Shown piece by piece: positions 23,776 through 31,610 of a stretch of 64,000 bases of DNA. Source of the stretch: Chitinophaga sancti. Lineage in GTDB: Bacteria > Bacteroidota > Bacteroidia > Chitinophagales > Chitinophagaceae. The notes beneath the pieces were generated by a model. It saw nothing but the letters and a program-made list of their open reading frames with translations. It ran no database searches and was not told where the DNA came from. Position 1 is the stretch's first letter, and every line of letters starts with the position of its first letter. The translations under genes were made by a program, and so were the position numbers. The DNA lies in contig NZ_CP139247.1 in the NCBI RefSeq assembly GCF_034087045.1, positions 1,860,001-1,924,000 of the forward strand. The letters run 5' to 3'.

Positions 23776-26205
23776 ATGGATACCAGGAGAGAATTTCTTA
23801 AAAAAGCCGCACTATTATCCGGCGGCGCCGGACTGGCGGGCGTATTGCCCCCTGCCATTCAAAGAGCATTGGCCATTGACCCTGCTCCCGGCACCACATA
23901 TCTGGATGCTGAGCACATCGTGATACTTATGCAGGAGAACAGATCATTTGATCATTGCTATGGTACATTGCGAGGTGTGCGCGGCTTCAATGATCCACGC
24001 GCTATACAGTTGCCGAATAAAAATCTGGTATGGCTGCAATCGAACAAGGAAGGAGAAACCTATGCACCTTTCCGGCTGGATCTGAAAGATTCAAAAGCGA
24101 CGTGGATGAGCAGCCTGCCACATAGTTGGGAGAACCAGGTAGATGCACGTAATGGTGGTAAGTATGATAAATGGCTGGATGTAAAACGCTCCGGCAATAA
24201 AGCATATGCACACCTGCCGATGACCATGGGGTATTATACAAGAGAAGATATTCCATTCTATTATTCACTGGCAGATGCTTTCACAATTTGCGACCAGAAC
24301 TTCTGTTCCTCACTCACAGGTACAACGCCGAATCGTTTGTATTTCTGGAGTGGTACGATACGTAACCAGGAAGGGATTCCGGCAGTGCGTAACAATGAAT
24401 GTGATTATCCTGAACCTGGTAGCTGGACCACGTATCCTGAAAGACTGGAAGATGCCGGTATTTCCTGGAAAGTGTACCAGAATGAACTGAGTGTGGGGGT
24501 AGGTTTAGATGGAGAGGAGGATGCATGGCTGGCGAATTTCACAGACAATCCATTGGAGTTCTTTACACAATATAAGCCGCAATTATCCGAAGCACATTTG
24601 CAACATGTGCAGAGAGAAATTGCACGTTTGGAAAAAGAGTTAGAAGATAAAGCACTGCCGCATGATGAGAGAGCTGATCGCGAAGAGAAACTGGCAGAAT
24701 GGAAAAAACACCATGAACAGTACAATGCTGAGAAGTATGCTGCATTGTCGCAACGTGAAAAGAACCTGCATGACAAAGCTTTTGTAACGAATAAGAAAGA
24801 CCCTGATTATCACAAACTCACCCCACTGCATTATCATGATGGCAATGTGGAAAGAGTGGTGAATGTACCCAAAGGAGATGTGCTATACCAGTTCCGCGAA
24901 GATGTGAAAACAGGGCAGTTACCGACTGTATCATGGCTGGTAGCACCTGAAGCCTTCTCTGATCATCCTGGTTCACCATGGTATGGTGCGTGGTATATTT
25001 CGGAAGTAATGGATATACTCACACAGAATCCGGAAGTGTGGAAGAAGACGGTGTTCATCTTAGCATATGATGAAAATGATGGCGACTTTGACCATGTGCC
25101 ACCATTTGTACCTCCCCATGGAGAGGGCCATGGGAAGGCGTCTAAAGGGATTGATCTGGCAGCGGAATTCGTAACACGTGAGCAGGAGATGAAGAAGAAA
25201 GGTTGGGAAGAGGAAGATATACGCGAGAGTGTTATTGGATTAGGTTATCGTGTACCATTAGTCATCGCATCGCCCTGGAGTAGAGGAGGGGTGGTGAATT
25301 CACAGGTATTTGATCATACTTCTACCTTACAGTTCCTGGAGAAATTCCTGGAGCATAAGACGGGCAAGAAAGTGATAGAAACGAATATCAGTACATGGAG
25401 ACGTACGGTGTGTGGGGATTTGAGTTCTGTGTTCCAACCATTTACCGGAGATAAGCCGACGGAGCTGAAGCCGATTGTGAGGGATGAATATATTCAAACG
25501 ATTCACATGGCGAAGTTCAAAGAGATTCCTGCAGGGTTTAAGTTATTGTCAAAAGATGAAATTGCAGCTATCAATGCAGATCCTGCGAATGCACCATATA
25601 TGGCGAGGCAGGAAAAGGGAACAAAGCCGTCTTCTGCATTACCGTATGATTTGCATGTAGAGGGGATGTTGAGTAAAGATAAAAAGCATTTTGAAATCAG
25701 CTTTGGCAGTGGCAAAGGGATTGGTGCGCCATTCAATGTATATGCGCATGACATTGCAAAGAATTGGGCATATACGGTTGCAGCAGGAGATACTTTGAAG
25801 GATGAGTGGCCGTTGACGCAGTTTGAAAATGGAGGGTATTATTTGAGTGTGTATGGGCCGAATGGTTTCTTAAGGGAGTTCAGAGGGAACAGTAAAGATC
25901 CGCAGGTGGAATGTGTGTGTAAGTATGAGGTGAATGCGAGGATGGCGAAGATAGTGTTTCATTTGAATAATCTGGATAGTAGGAACCACACGGTCTTTGT
26001 GAAGGATAATGGTTATAAAAGAGGAGAACAGCAGGAGTTGATGTTGGAGACAAAGGCAAAGAAACAGGTGATGTTTGCTTTATCAGATCATGGTGGTTGG
26101 TATGATTTCAGTGTGATGGTGGATGGTTGTGCAAGGAGGTATGCAGGCAGGGTGGAAACAGGAGCAATGAGTATTACAGACCCGGTAATGGGGCGCACGA
26201 TATAA
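23776..26205 (+). CDS. Phosphocholine-type phospholipase C, Tat-exported
   Basis: 809 residues. A twin-arginine signal (MDTRREFLKKAALLSGGAG, cleaved near ALA at residue 33) precedes a phosphoesterase domain (PF04185 type): HIVILMQENRSFDHCYGTLR, SSLTGTTPNRLYFWSGT, AYDENDGDFDHVPPFVPP and VPLVIASPWSRGGVVNSQVF then DHTSTLQFLEKF. Two C-terminal beta domains (about 620-800, DUF756-like) are typical of bacterial phosphocholine-specific phospholipase C. It hydrolyses phosphatidylcholine or sphingomyelin outside the cytoplasm. The TatA gene upstream fits its export. A charged helical insert lies around residues 270-330 (REIARLEKELEDKALPHDER). Length and signal are normal for the family. Confidence 0.93.
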   Translation: MDTRREFLKKAALLSGGAGLAGVLPPAIQRALAIDPAPGTTYLDAEHIVILMQENRSFDHCYGTLRGVRGFNDPRAIQLPNKNLVWLQSNKEGETYAPFRLDLKDSKATWMSSLPHSWENQVDARNGGKYDKWLDVKRSGNKAYAHLPMTMGYYTREDIPFYYSLADAFTICDQNFCSSLTGTTPNRLYFWSGTIRNQEGIPAVRNNECDYPEPGSWTTYPERLEDAGISWKVYQNELSVGVGLDGEEDAWLANFTDNPLEFFTQYKPQLSEAHLQHVQREIARLEKELEDKALPHDERADREEKLAEWKKHHEQYNAEKYAALSQREKNLHDKAFVTNKKDPDYHKLTPLHYHDGNVERVVNVPKGDVLYQFREDVKTGQLPTVSWLVAPEAFSDHPGSPWYGAWYISEVMDILTQNPEVWKKTVFILAYDENDGDFDHVPPFVPPHGEGHGKASKGIDLAAEFVTREQEMKKKGWEEEDIRESVIGLGYRVPLVIASPWSRGGVVNSQVFDHTSTLQFLEKFLEHKTGKKVIETNISTWRRTVCGDLSSVFQPFTGDKPTELKPIVRDEYIQTIHMAKFKEIPAGFKLLSKDEIAAINADPANAPYMARQEKGTKPSSALPYDLHVEGMLSKDKKHFEISFGSGKGIGAPFNVYAHDIAKNWAYTVAAGDTLKDEWPLTQFENGGYYLSVYGPNGFLREFRGNSKDPQVECVCKYEVNARMAKIVFHLNNLDSRNHTVFVKDNGYKRGEQQELMLETKAKKQVMFALSDHGGWYDFSVMVDGCARRYAGRVETGAMSITDPVMGRTI

Positions 26206-26215
26206 AATGAAATAT

Positions 26216-26262
26216 GTGCTGAATTCTACATGGTGGCAGAGCCACCATGTAGAATTCAGCAC
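26216..26262. terminator. Perfect 22-bp-arm hairpin after phospholipase C
   Basis: Left arm 26216-26237, loop AGA 26238-26240, right arm 26241-26262, no mismatches. It lies 10 bp after the phospholipase stop, with no T-tract on the right. Confidence 0.7.
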
Positions 26263-26310
26263 AGCCCGAACAAAAGCGTCCTCCTGCGGAGGACGCTTTT
26301 GTTCGGGCTG
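26262..26310. terminator. Perfect 23-bp-arm hairpin touching the GH92 stop codon
   Basis: Left arm 26262-26284, loop TGC 26285-26287, right arm 26288-26310, no mismatches. It directly abuts the GH92 stop codon (26311-26313) and shares base 26262 with the preceding hairpin. The two together fill the convergent gap. Confidence 0.7.
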
Positions 26311-28572
26311 TTATTTGCCATATTGAGTTAAGGAGAATGGTCTATCGGCTATGGCAATACCACGAGACCTCTCTGGTTGATCGGACATTTCTAAATGTAA
26401 GATGCCGCCATTAGTAATAATGGTATGAGATAACCAATCTTTCGTCAACACCTGTCCATTCAGCGTAGCCGATTTGATATACACATTCTTCATACTATTA
26501 TTATTCGCCTCTATCACAAACTGCTTCCCATTCTCTAAAGTGATGGTGGTTTTATTAAACACCGGACTACCTATCACATACTGATCCGTTCCCGGGCACA
26601 CACTATAAAACCCTAATGCACTCAACACATACCATGAAGAGGTCTGTCCCTGATCCTCATCTCCCGGATATCCATTCTCCGTCGCATTATACAACTTCTC
26701 CATCACAGCTCTCGCCCAATACTGCGCCTTCCACGGCTGCCCTGCATAGTTATACAAATAGACCATGTGCTGTATGGGCTGATTGCCATGTGCATACTGC
26801 CCCATATTCGCCATTACCATCTCCGTCATCTCATGTATCGGCCCACCATAAGTCCCTACTTTATAATTATTAGGAGAAGCAAACACCGCATCCAGCTTAT
26901 GCACAAAATTACTATCACCCCCCATCAGGTTGATCAATCCCTGTATATCATGAAATACTGACCATTGCCAATGCCATGCATTCCCCTCGGTAAACGGGCC
27001 TCCCCATTCGATCGGATCAAAATCTGCTTTGAAACTGCCATCCGCCTCTCTTCCTCTCATAAACCCTGTCACACTATCCCACACATTTTTATAGTTGTAC
27101 ATCTGCCTGCTAAACACACCTTCACAAAATGTATTACCTGTTTCCTTCGCCAGGGTATACCCGCAGAAATCATCATATGCATATTCCAGTGTTTTGGCAG
27201 TCGCTTCTCTCACACCAGGATAAGGTACATATCCTAAAGTATAATACTCTTTCCAGCCATCACGGCCATTCGCCGGTCCCCATGGACCTTTGTTCGTCGC
27301 CTCATGCAAATAAGCTTTCAATGCTTTTTGCGGATCAAAAGTATGCAGTCCTTTCACCCATGCATCTGCCAATAAAGAGATCGCATGATTTCCGATCATA
27401 CTTCCACCTTCACCAGGAAAAGACCATGAAGGTAACCAGCCACATTGATCATATGCATCCAGCAATGCTGCTACATAACGACCATGCATAGTGGGATGCA
27501 GCAACGCATTGAGCGGAAACTGGGCACGGAAGGTATCCCAGAACCCAGTATCTGTATACAGGTAACCTGCATGCACTTTATCATCATATGGGCTATAGTA
27601 ATAAGGTAATCCATCCTTATCATATTCAAAGAACTGGCGGGAGAATAAACTGGCTCTGAAAAAGCAGGAATAGAAGGTGGCTTTTTGTGCAGGTGTACCG
27701 CCTTCGACCTTTACCTTACCCAGATAGTCGTTCCATACTTTCCATGCAGCAGCCTTTGTCTGATCAAAGGACGCAAAGTTACCCAATTCTCTTTGCAGGT
27801 TCAGTTCAGCCTGATCCTGGCTGATATAACTGCTGGCAACTTTTACCTGTACAACAGCACCTTTTTTGAATTTTATATATGCGTTTTTACCACTGAGTGT
27901 ATCGGCAGTGATGGTGCCTGTCTTACTATCCCACACACCAAACGCAGTGAATGGCTGATCGAATTGTAATACAAAATAGCTACGCAGCTCTCTGGATAAC
28001 TGCTGGCCGTTGTTAATATACCCGATGACTTTTCTTTCGGCAGGAATGATCTTTACATTACTGATACGGGTATATCCATCCAGCACTACCCATGCATCGC
28101 CGGAGCGGGGAAATGTAAACCGCAGGTGTGCTCCTCTTTCTGAAGGTGCAATTTCTGTAGTGATTTTGTTGTCGAGCGTAACCTTGTAATAGTTGGGTTT
28201 CGCAATTTCATTTTTGTGGCTGAATCGTGCCGCACGCTGAAACTGGTTTACGGCCAGTGTGCCGGTAACGGGCATGAGCGAGAATACACAATAGTCATTA
28301 GACCATGAGCTACATTGATGGGCTTGTTGAAACCCGCGAATGCTGTCTTTTTCGTACTGGTATTTCCAGCCATCACCATTTTTACCTGTTTGTGGTGTCC
28401 AGGTATGCATTCCAAATGGAAGGGCAGTGGTGGGATAGGTGTTGCCTCTGGTGAGGGTGAAACTGGAATTGGTACCTTGAAGGGTATTTACGTACCTGAC
28501 CAGGTCAGTAGTGTCAGCAAATAGGGACTGGCAGTACAAAAGACTGCACAGCATGAGACCTTTTCTAAGCAT
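26311..28572 (-). CDS. GH92 family alpha-mannosidase, exported
   Basis: 753 residues from the ATG at 28572 (MLRKGLMLCSLLYCQSLFAD), a signal peptide start. The upstream in-frame extension to 28626 is not family-like. The N-terminal beta-sandwich begins DLVRYVNTLQGTNSSFTLTRGNTYPTT-type sequence, as in GH92. The (alpha/alpha)6 domain has GFWDTFRAQFPLNALLHP, GGPFTEGNAWHWQWSVFHD and NGYPGDEDQGQTSSWYVLSA. GH92 enzymes are calcium-dependent inverting exo-alpha-mannosidases, most often acting on alpha-1,2-mannose of N-glycans, and are abundant in Bacteroidota. Linkage specificity is not fixed by sequence alone. No SusC/SusD pair is near, so this is not a classic PUL. Confidence 0.93.
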   Translation of the reverse strand: MLRKGLMLCSLLYCQSLFADTTDLVRYVNTLQGTNSSFTLTRGNTYPTTALPFGMHTWTPQTGKNGDGWKYQYEKDSIRGFQQAHQCSSWSNDYCVFSLMPVTGTLAVNQFQRAARFSHKNEIAKPNYYKVTLDNKITTEIAPSERGAHLRFTFPRSGDAWVVLDGYTRISNVKIIPAERKVIGYINNGQQLSRELRSYFVLQFDQPFTAFGVWDSKTGTITADTLSGKNAYIKFKKGAVVQVKVASSYISQDQAELNLQRELGNFASFDQTKAAAWKVWNDYLGKVKVEGGTPAQKATFYSCFFRASLFSRQFFEYDKDGLPYYYSPYDDKVHAGYLYTDTGFWDTFRAQFPLNALLHPTMHGRYVAALLDAYDQCGWLPSWSFPGEGGSMIGNHAISLLADAWVKGLHTFDPQKALKAYLHEATNKGPWGPANGRDGWKEYYTLGYVPYPGVREATAKTLEYAYDDFCGYTLAKETGNTFCEGVFSRQMYNYKNVWDSVTGFMRGREADGSFKADFDPIEWGGPFTEGNAWHWQWSVFHDIQGLINLMGGDSNFVHKLDAVFASPNNYKVGTYGGPIHEMTEMVMANMGQYAHGNQPIQHMVYLYNYAGQPWKAQYWARAVMEKLYNATENGYPGDEDQGQTSSWYVLSALGFYSVCPGTDQYVIGSPVFNKTTITLENGKQFVIEANNNSMKNVYIKSATLNGQVLTKDWLSHTIITNGGILHLEMSDQPERSRGIAIADRPFSLTQYGK

Positions 28573-28649
28573 GATTGTGGATATTTTAGCAGGGGTGAAA
28601 GTAAATAAAAATAATTCATAGGTCAATGTTTTTGGTTAGCGGGCAAAGG

Positions 28650-28690
28650 CGAAAAAATCGCTTCAGCCTTCGGCTGAAGCGATTTTTTCG
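28650..28690. terminator. Perfect 19-bp-arm hairpin between divergent genes
   Basis: Left arm 28650-28668, loop TTC 28669-28671, right arm 28672-28690, no mismatches. The outer 11 bases, CGAAAAAATCG, are the same as in the hairpin at 38130. It lies upstream of both GH92 (minus) and the SDR gene (plus), where a terminator is not expected. Confidence 0.8.
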
Positions 28691-28702
28691 TGTGGGTGAG
28701 CT

Positions 28703-28710
28703 TATATTTG
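28703..28710 (+). promoter_or_regulatory. -7 box of the SDR gene
   Basis: TATATTTG matches TAnnTTTG, 23 bp upstream of the ATG at 28734 and 12 bp after the hairpin. The hairpin covers the -33 region. Confidence 0.5.
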
Positions 28711-28733
28711 CAACAATAAAAATCAGCTAACTT

Positions 28734-29450
28734 ATGGAATCATTAAAAGGTAAAAATGCGTTGATCACAGGCGCAGGTAAGGGGATCGGGAAGGCAGTGG
28801 CTCAACAGTTGGCAGCAGAAGGTGTGAACCTGGCACTAATTGCACGTACAGAAAAAGATTTACAGTCAGTTGCTGCTGAACTGGCAGGTACAGGTGTAAA
28901 GATTGTATATGCTACGGCTGACGTAGCAGACAGACAGGCAGTAGAAACTGCGATTGCTAAACTGACTGCAGAACTGGGTACGATCGATATACTGATCAAC
29001 AACGCCGGTGTGGGTAAGTTTGGTAAATTCCTGGATCTGTCACCAGAAGAGTGGGAGAATATTGTGAAGGTAAACCTGTTCGGTGCTTACTACACTGTAC
29101 GCGCGGTTTTGCCTGGTATGCTGTCCCGCCAGACAGGAGATATCGTAAATATCTCTTCTACAGCTGGTAAGAATGGGGCTGCAGTGACCAGTGCTTACAG
29201 CGCATCGAAGTTTGGTTTGATTGGTATGTCTGAATCACTGATGCAGGAAGTGCGTAAGTCTAACATCCGTGTGACGACGTTAACACCCAGCACTATTGCA
29301 ACTGATATGGCGATTGATCTGAAACTGACTGATGGTAATCCTGAGAAGGTGATGCAGGCAGAAGATTTTGCGGAGTTGATTGTAAGTCAGCTGAAGCTGA
29401 ACAGGAGAGTGTTTGTGAAGGAGGCGGGTATCTGGTCTACAAATCCGTGA
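28734..29450 (+). CDS. Short-chain dehydrogenase/reductase (FabG-like)
   Basis: 238 residues, classical SDR. It has the coenzyme loop [32 protein letters not shown], the catalytic serine in [15 protein letters not shown] and [10 protein letters not shown] (Tyr-x3-Lys). An NADPH preference is likely from the ARTEKD segment after beta-2. The end, [16 protein letters not shown], is that of a 3-oxoacyl-ACP-reductase-like subgroup. It is not near fatty acid genes, so the substrate is unknown. Confidence 0.88.
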   Translation: MESLKGKNALITGAGKGIGKAVAQQLAAEGVNLALIARTEKDLQSVAAELAGTGVKIVYATADVADRQAVETAIAKLTAELGTIDILINNAGVGKFGKFLDLSPEEWENIVKVNLFGAYYTVRAVLPGMLSRQTGDIVNISSTAGKNGAAVTSAYSASKFGLIGMSESLMQEVRKSNIRVTTLTPSTIATDMAIDLKLTDGNPEKVMQAEDFAELIVSQLKLNRRVFVKEAGIWSTNP

Positions 29451-29575
29451 TAAAAAATATGGCATTTGGCCGGCCGCAGGCCATAAGCGACCAAATAAAA
29501 GAGAGTGTATCAAAAATTAATAAACCTCCTCAGAAGTGCTTAAAGGACTACCTATCTCCATTGGGTATCCGAATA

Positions 29576-29613
29576 AAACGGGGCCGTATCTTAAGTAAGA
29601 CACGGCCCCGTTT
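29576..29613. terminator. Bidirectional terminator between SDR and phosphotransferase genes
   Basis: AAACGGGGCCGT / ACGGCCCCGTTT, 12-bp perfect arms with a 14-base loop, A-rich and T-rich flanks, between convergent genes. Confidence 0.85.
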
Positions 29614-29623
29614 ATTTGCAGTT

Positions 29624-30634
29624 TTAATTTAATAAAGAAAGCGCCTGTTCAAATGCTGGGCGTTTCATTTCAGTTAATGCCTCCTGCATCAGCATCTTCC
29701 CATACAATATCTTTCCTTTATAGCTTCCTAAGTTCACCTCTCCCTTACTCATCATCTTTTTCACTTCGAGTAACGTAGGTACTTTCATATCCTGATCATG
29801 TGTCTCCTTCATTTCCGCTGCCATTCTTAAGAAGATCGTACCATAATACAGGAACACTACTTGTCTCATCAGGTAGAACTTTGCCTTTTGCAACGCAGTA
29901 GGCGTCTCCCCAAAATAAGCAGTCAGGAATGTATCGATATGCTGTTCATTTGCTGCAAAATACAAGGCCACTATTGCCAGATCTACATATCGGTCATTTT
30001 TAAAACTCGCTTCCCAGTCGATGAGCCAGATCCTTTCTCCATCAAAAAGTATATTAGCAGGATTCAGGTCATTGTGTGAAGACACGAGTTCTTCGTTGAT
30101 GGGATAAATACTTTTTATCTGGTCAAAGTGTGCGAAATGCTCTGCAGTGGCACTTTCCGGAAACATATTCATTTCCAGAAAACGATCCCTGAAATGCGTC
30201 ATCCCCTCGAGAAAATTGATCAATGGCGGAAAGAGTGGGAGGGCATGAATCGCCTTTACCTTTTCAGCAATGCTTTTCAGCTGCACATCTTTTTCCGGCA
30301 GACCTACCCATATAGGAGGTCCTGCAATAAACCGGCAAATGGACACCGCAGCATTTGCATCAGCATATAATACGGCTGGTGCAATACCAGCATCCGCCGC
30401 AGCACGCAGACAGGCGTATTCACGTGCAGGGTCAATCAGTTCATTGATGGCCATAACAAGCCTTAAGATATAGGCCTGCCCGTTTACCTGGATCTTATAC
30501 ACTAAAGCGGGCGATAGTCCCCTTGTCATGAGTTCAATGGCTTCTACAGTGGATGTTCCAAAGGTTTGCTGCAGGGCAGTTTCTACCGCCTTCAGCTTGT
30601 GCGGGGGCAAAATGGAAAGTAAGGAGTTGTGCAT
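29624..30634 (-). CDS. APH/choline-kinase-like phosphotransferase
   Basis: 336 residues from the ATG at 30634, which lies 4 bp after the MarR stop and so fits an operon better than the upstream in-frame start at 30685. It is an aminoglycoside-phosphotransferase-type kinase: nucleotide-binding N-lobe (ALVYKIQVNGQAYILRLVMA), catalytic loop LVSSHNDLNPANILFDGE (HxDLNPxN) and metal site RIWLIDWEASFKNDRYVDLA. The IDWE motif and overall form are closer to choline/ethanolamine or thiamine kinases than to resistance enzymes. The substrate is unknown. It is cotranscribed with a MarR regulator. Confidence 0.85.
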   Translation of the reverse strand: MHNSLLSILPPHKLKAVETALQQTFGTSTVEAIELMTRGLSPALVYKIQVNGQAYILRLVMAINELIDPAREYACLRAAADAGIAPAVLYADANAAVSICRFIAGPPIWVGLPEKDVQLKSIAEKVKAIHALPLFPPLINFLEGMTHFRDRFLEMNMFPESATAEHFAHFDQIKSIYPINEELVSSHNDLNPANILFDGERIWLIDWEASFKNDRYVDLAIVALYFAANEQHIDTFLTAYFGETPTALQKAKFYLMRQVVFLYYGTIFLRMAAEMKETHDQDMKVPTLLEVKKMMSKGEVNLGSYKGKILYGKMLMQEALTEMKRPAFEQALSLLN

Positions 30635-30638
30635 ACAA

Positions 30639-31088
30639 TTAAATAATGTTGCCGCCAAGTTCTGTGAGCATGTCAGAAAAAGCATCCAGTTTTTTGGCTT
30701 TGGCAGTGGTGATGGTATCTGTAGAGAAAATGTCCTGGGCTACAACTTCGGCAGAAGCAAGGGCTTCTTCAAAGATCTGTTTACCTATGTCGGTCAAACC
30801 TACATAACTAACACGGGCATCTCTTTCATAAGCCTCCCGCTGTACAAGACCTATTTTCTCTAAGGGTATCAGCATGCGGGTAACGCCGGAGGCAGTAAAA
30901 CCTACTTTCTCGGCAAGGTCCACACGGCGAAGCTTTTGCCCCGGTGCTTCGTGTAATATCAAAAGGATGGCAAAGTCGGTATAGCCAATTCCATGGCCGG
31001 ATAGCCGGGTTTCTAATCTTCTGGAAAGAATCACATGGGCCTTCGAGAGGTTGAGTATGAGCTTTAATGATGGACTAATGGTAGTCAT
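30639..31088 (-). CDS. MarR-family transcriptional regulator
   Basis: 149 residues with a winged helix in a helical dimer frame. It has TRLSGHGIGYTDFAILLIL, the recognition region VDLAEKVGFTASGVTRMLIP, LEKIGLVQREAYERDARVSY (wing with the DxR motif) and a C-terminal dimerisation helix. It heads a two-gene operon with a phosphotransferase. The palindrome at 31102-31127 lies just upstream and is its likely operator. Confidence 0.9.
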   Translation of the reverse strand: MTTISPSLKLILNLSKAHVILSRRLETRLSGHGIGYTDFAILLILHEAPGQKLRRVDLAEKVGFTASGVTRMLIPLEKIGLVQREAYERDARVSYVGLTDIGKQIFEEALASAEVVAQDIFSTDTITTAKAKKLDAFSDMLTELGGNII

Positions 31089-31101
31089 AGTATTTAGTTG
31101 T

Positions 31102-31127
31102 AAAATACTTGATATGTCAAGTATTTT
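31102..31127. promoter_or_regulatory. Probable MarR operator palindrome
   Basis: AAAATACTTGA-TATG-TCAAGTATTTT, 11-bp perfect arms with a four-base centre, starting 14 bp upstream of the MarR start. Size and symmetry are those of MarR-family sites. Confidence 0.65.
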
Positions 31128-31340
31128 GTGAAGATAGAGGATTCTCTTTTAAAAACAAAATCCTCCACAACGGTCAGCATTAAACTTTGATCAGGACCAG
31201 CGATTTGATAATAAATTCAGGGGTTTAGTGCACGATTGAAGGATAGCAGGATCTCTGTGGGTATAAAGGTTGTCTTTGTGACACTTATATTATATATTTA
31301 TCCTAAACTATTATGCAATGAATTTCCGTTATGTATTACT

Positions 31341-31484
31341 GGTCATGGTGGTGAGCACCGTACCCACGTTACTTTATGGTGTATGTTCCAATCTCCGTTT
31401 ATGATGAGAGGAAATATGCCGGAGAATATAGATATTATTAATAAATTACTGATTAATAAGAAAGTACTGGATATTCAGTTATAA
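31341..31484 (+). pseudogene. Relic of a GH27-like alpha-galactosidase
   Basis: In a 520-bp gap without a full gene, this 48-codon frame reads EHRTHVTLWCMFQSPFMMRG then NMPENIDIINKLLINKKVLD and stops at 31482. That matches the well-kept segment of GH27-type alpha-galactosidases (THxTLWCMFxSPLMxGGxM...LLTNxEVL). Nothing upstream resembles the rest of the roughly 400-600 residue enzyme, and the sequence after the stop holds further stops. It is a leftover fragment. It lies directly upstream of GH89, suggesting that a larger glycan-degrading cluster has lost a member. Confidence 0.6.
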
Positions 31485-31610
31485 AAGGAGCTGGCAGGCT
31501 AAAGATCTATGGAAAAGAACAGGGAACAACCAAAGTTATGATAAAGCAGACTGTACAACCACATAGTGCAGTATTATTGCGTATACACAAATAATAAGAA
31601 AACAGGGTCT

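Noticed and set aside
29624..30634. Aminoglycoside resistance gene
   Set aside because: The fold is APH-like, but the motifs are general to small-molecule kinases and nothing points to drug substrates.
31317..31403. Frame starting MNFRYVLLVMVVSTVPTLLY, signal-peptide-like, 28 codons
   Set aside because: It stops at once, no promoter was found, and the same bases carry a better match to a GH27 relic in another frame.
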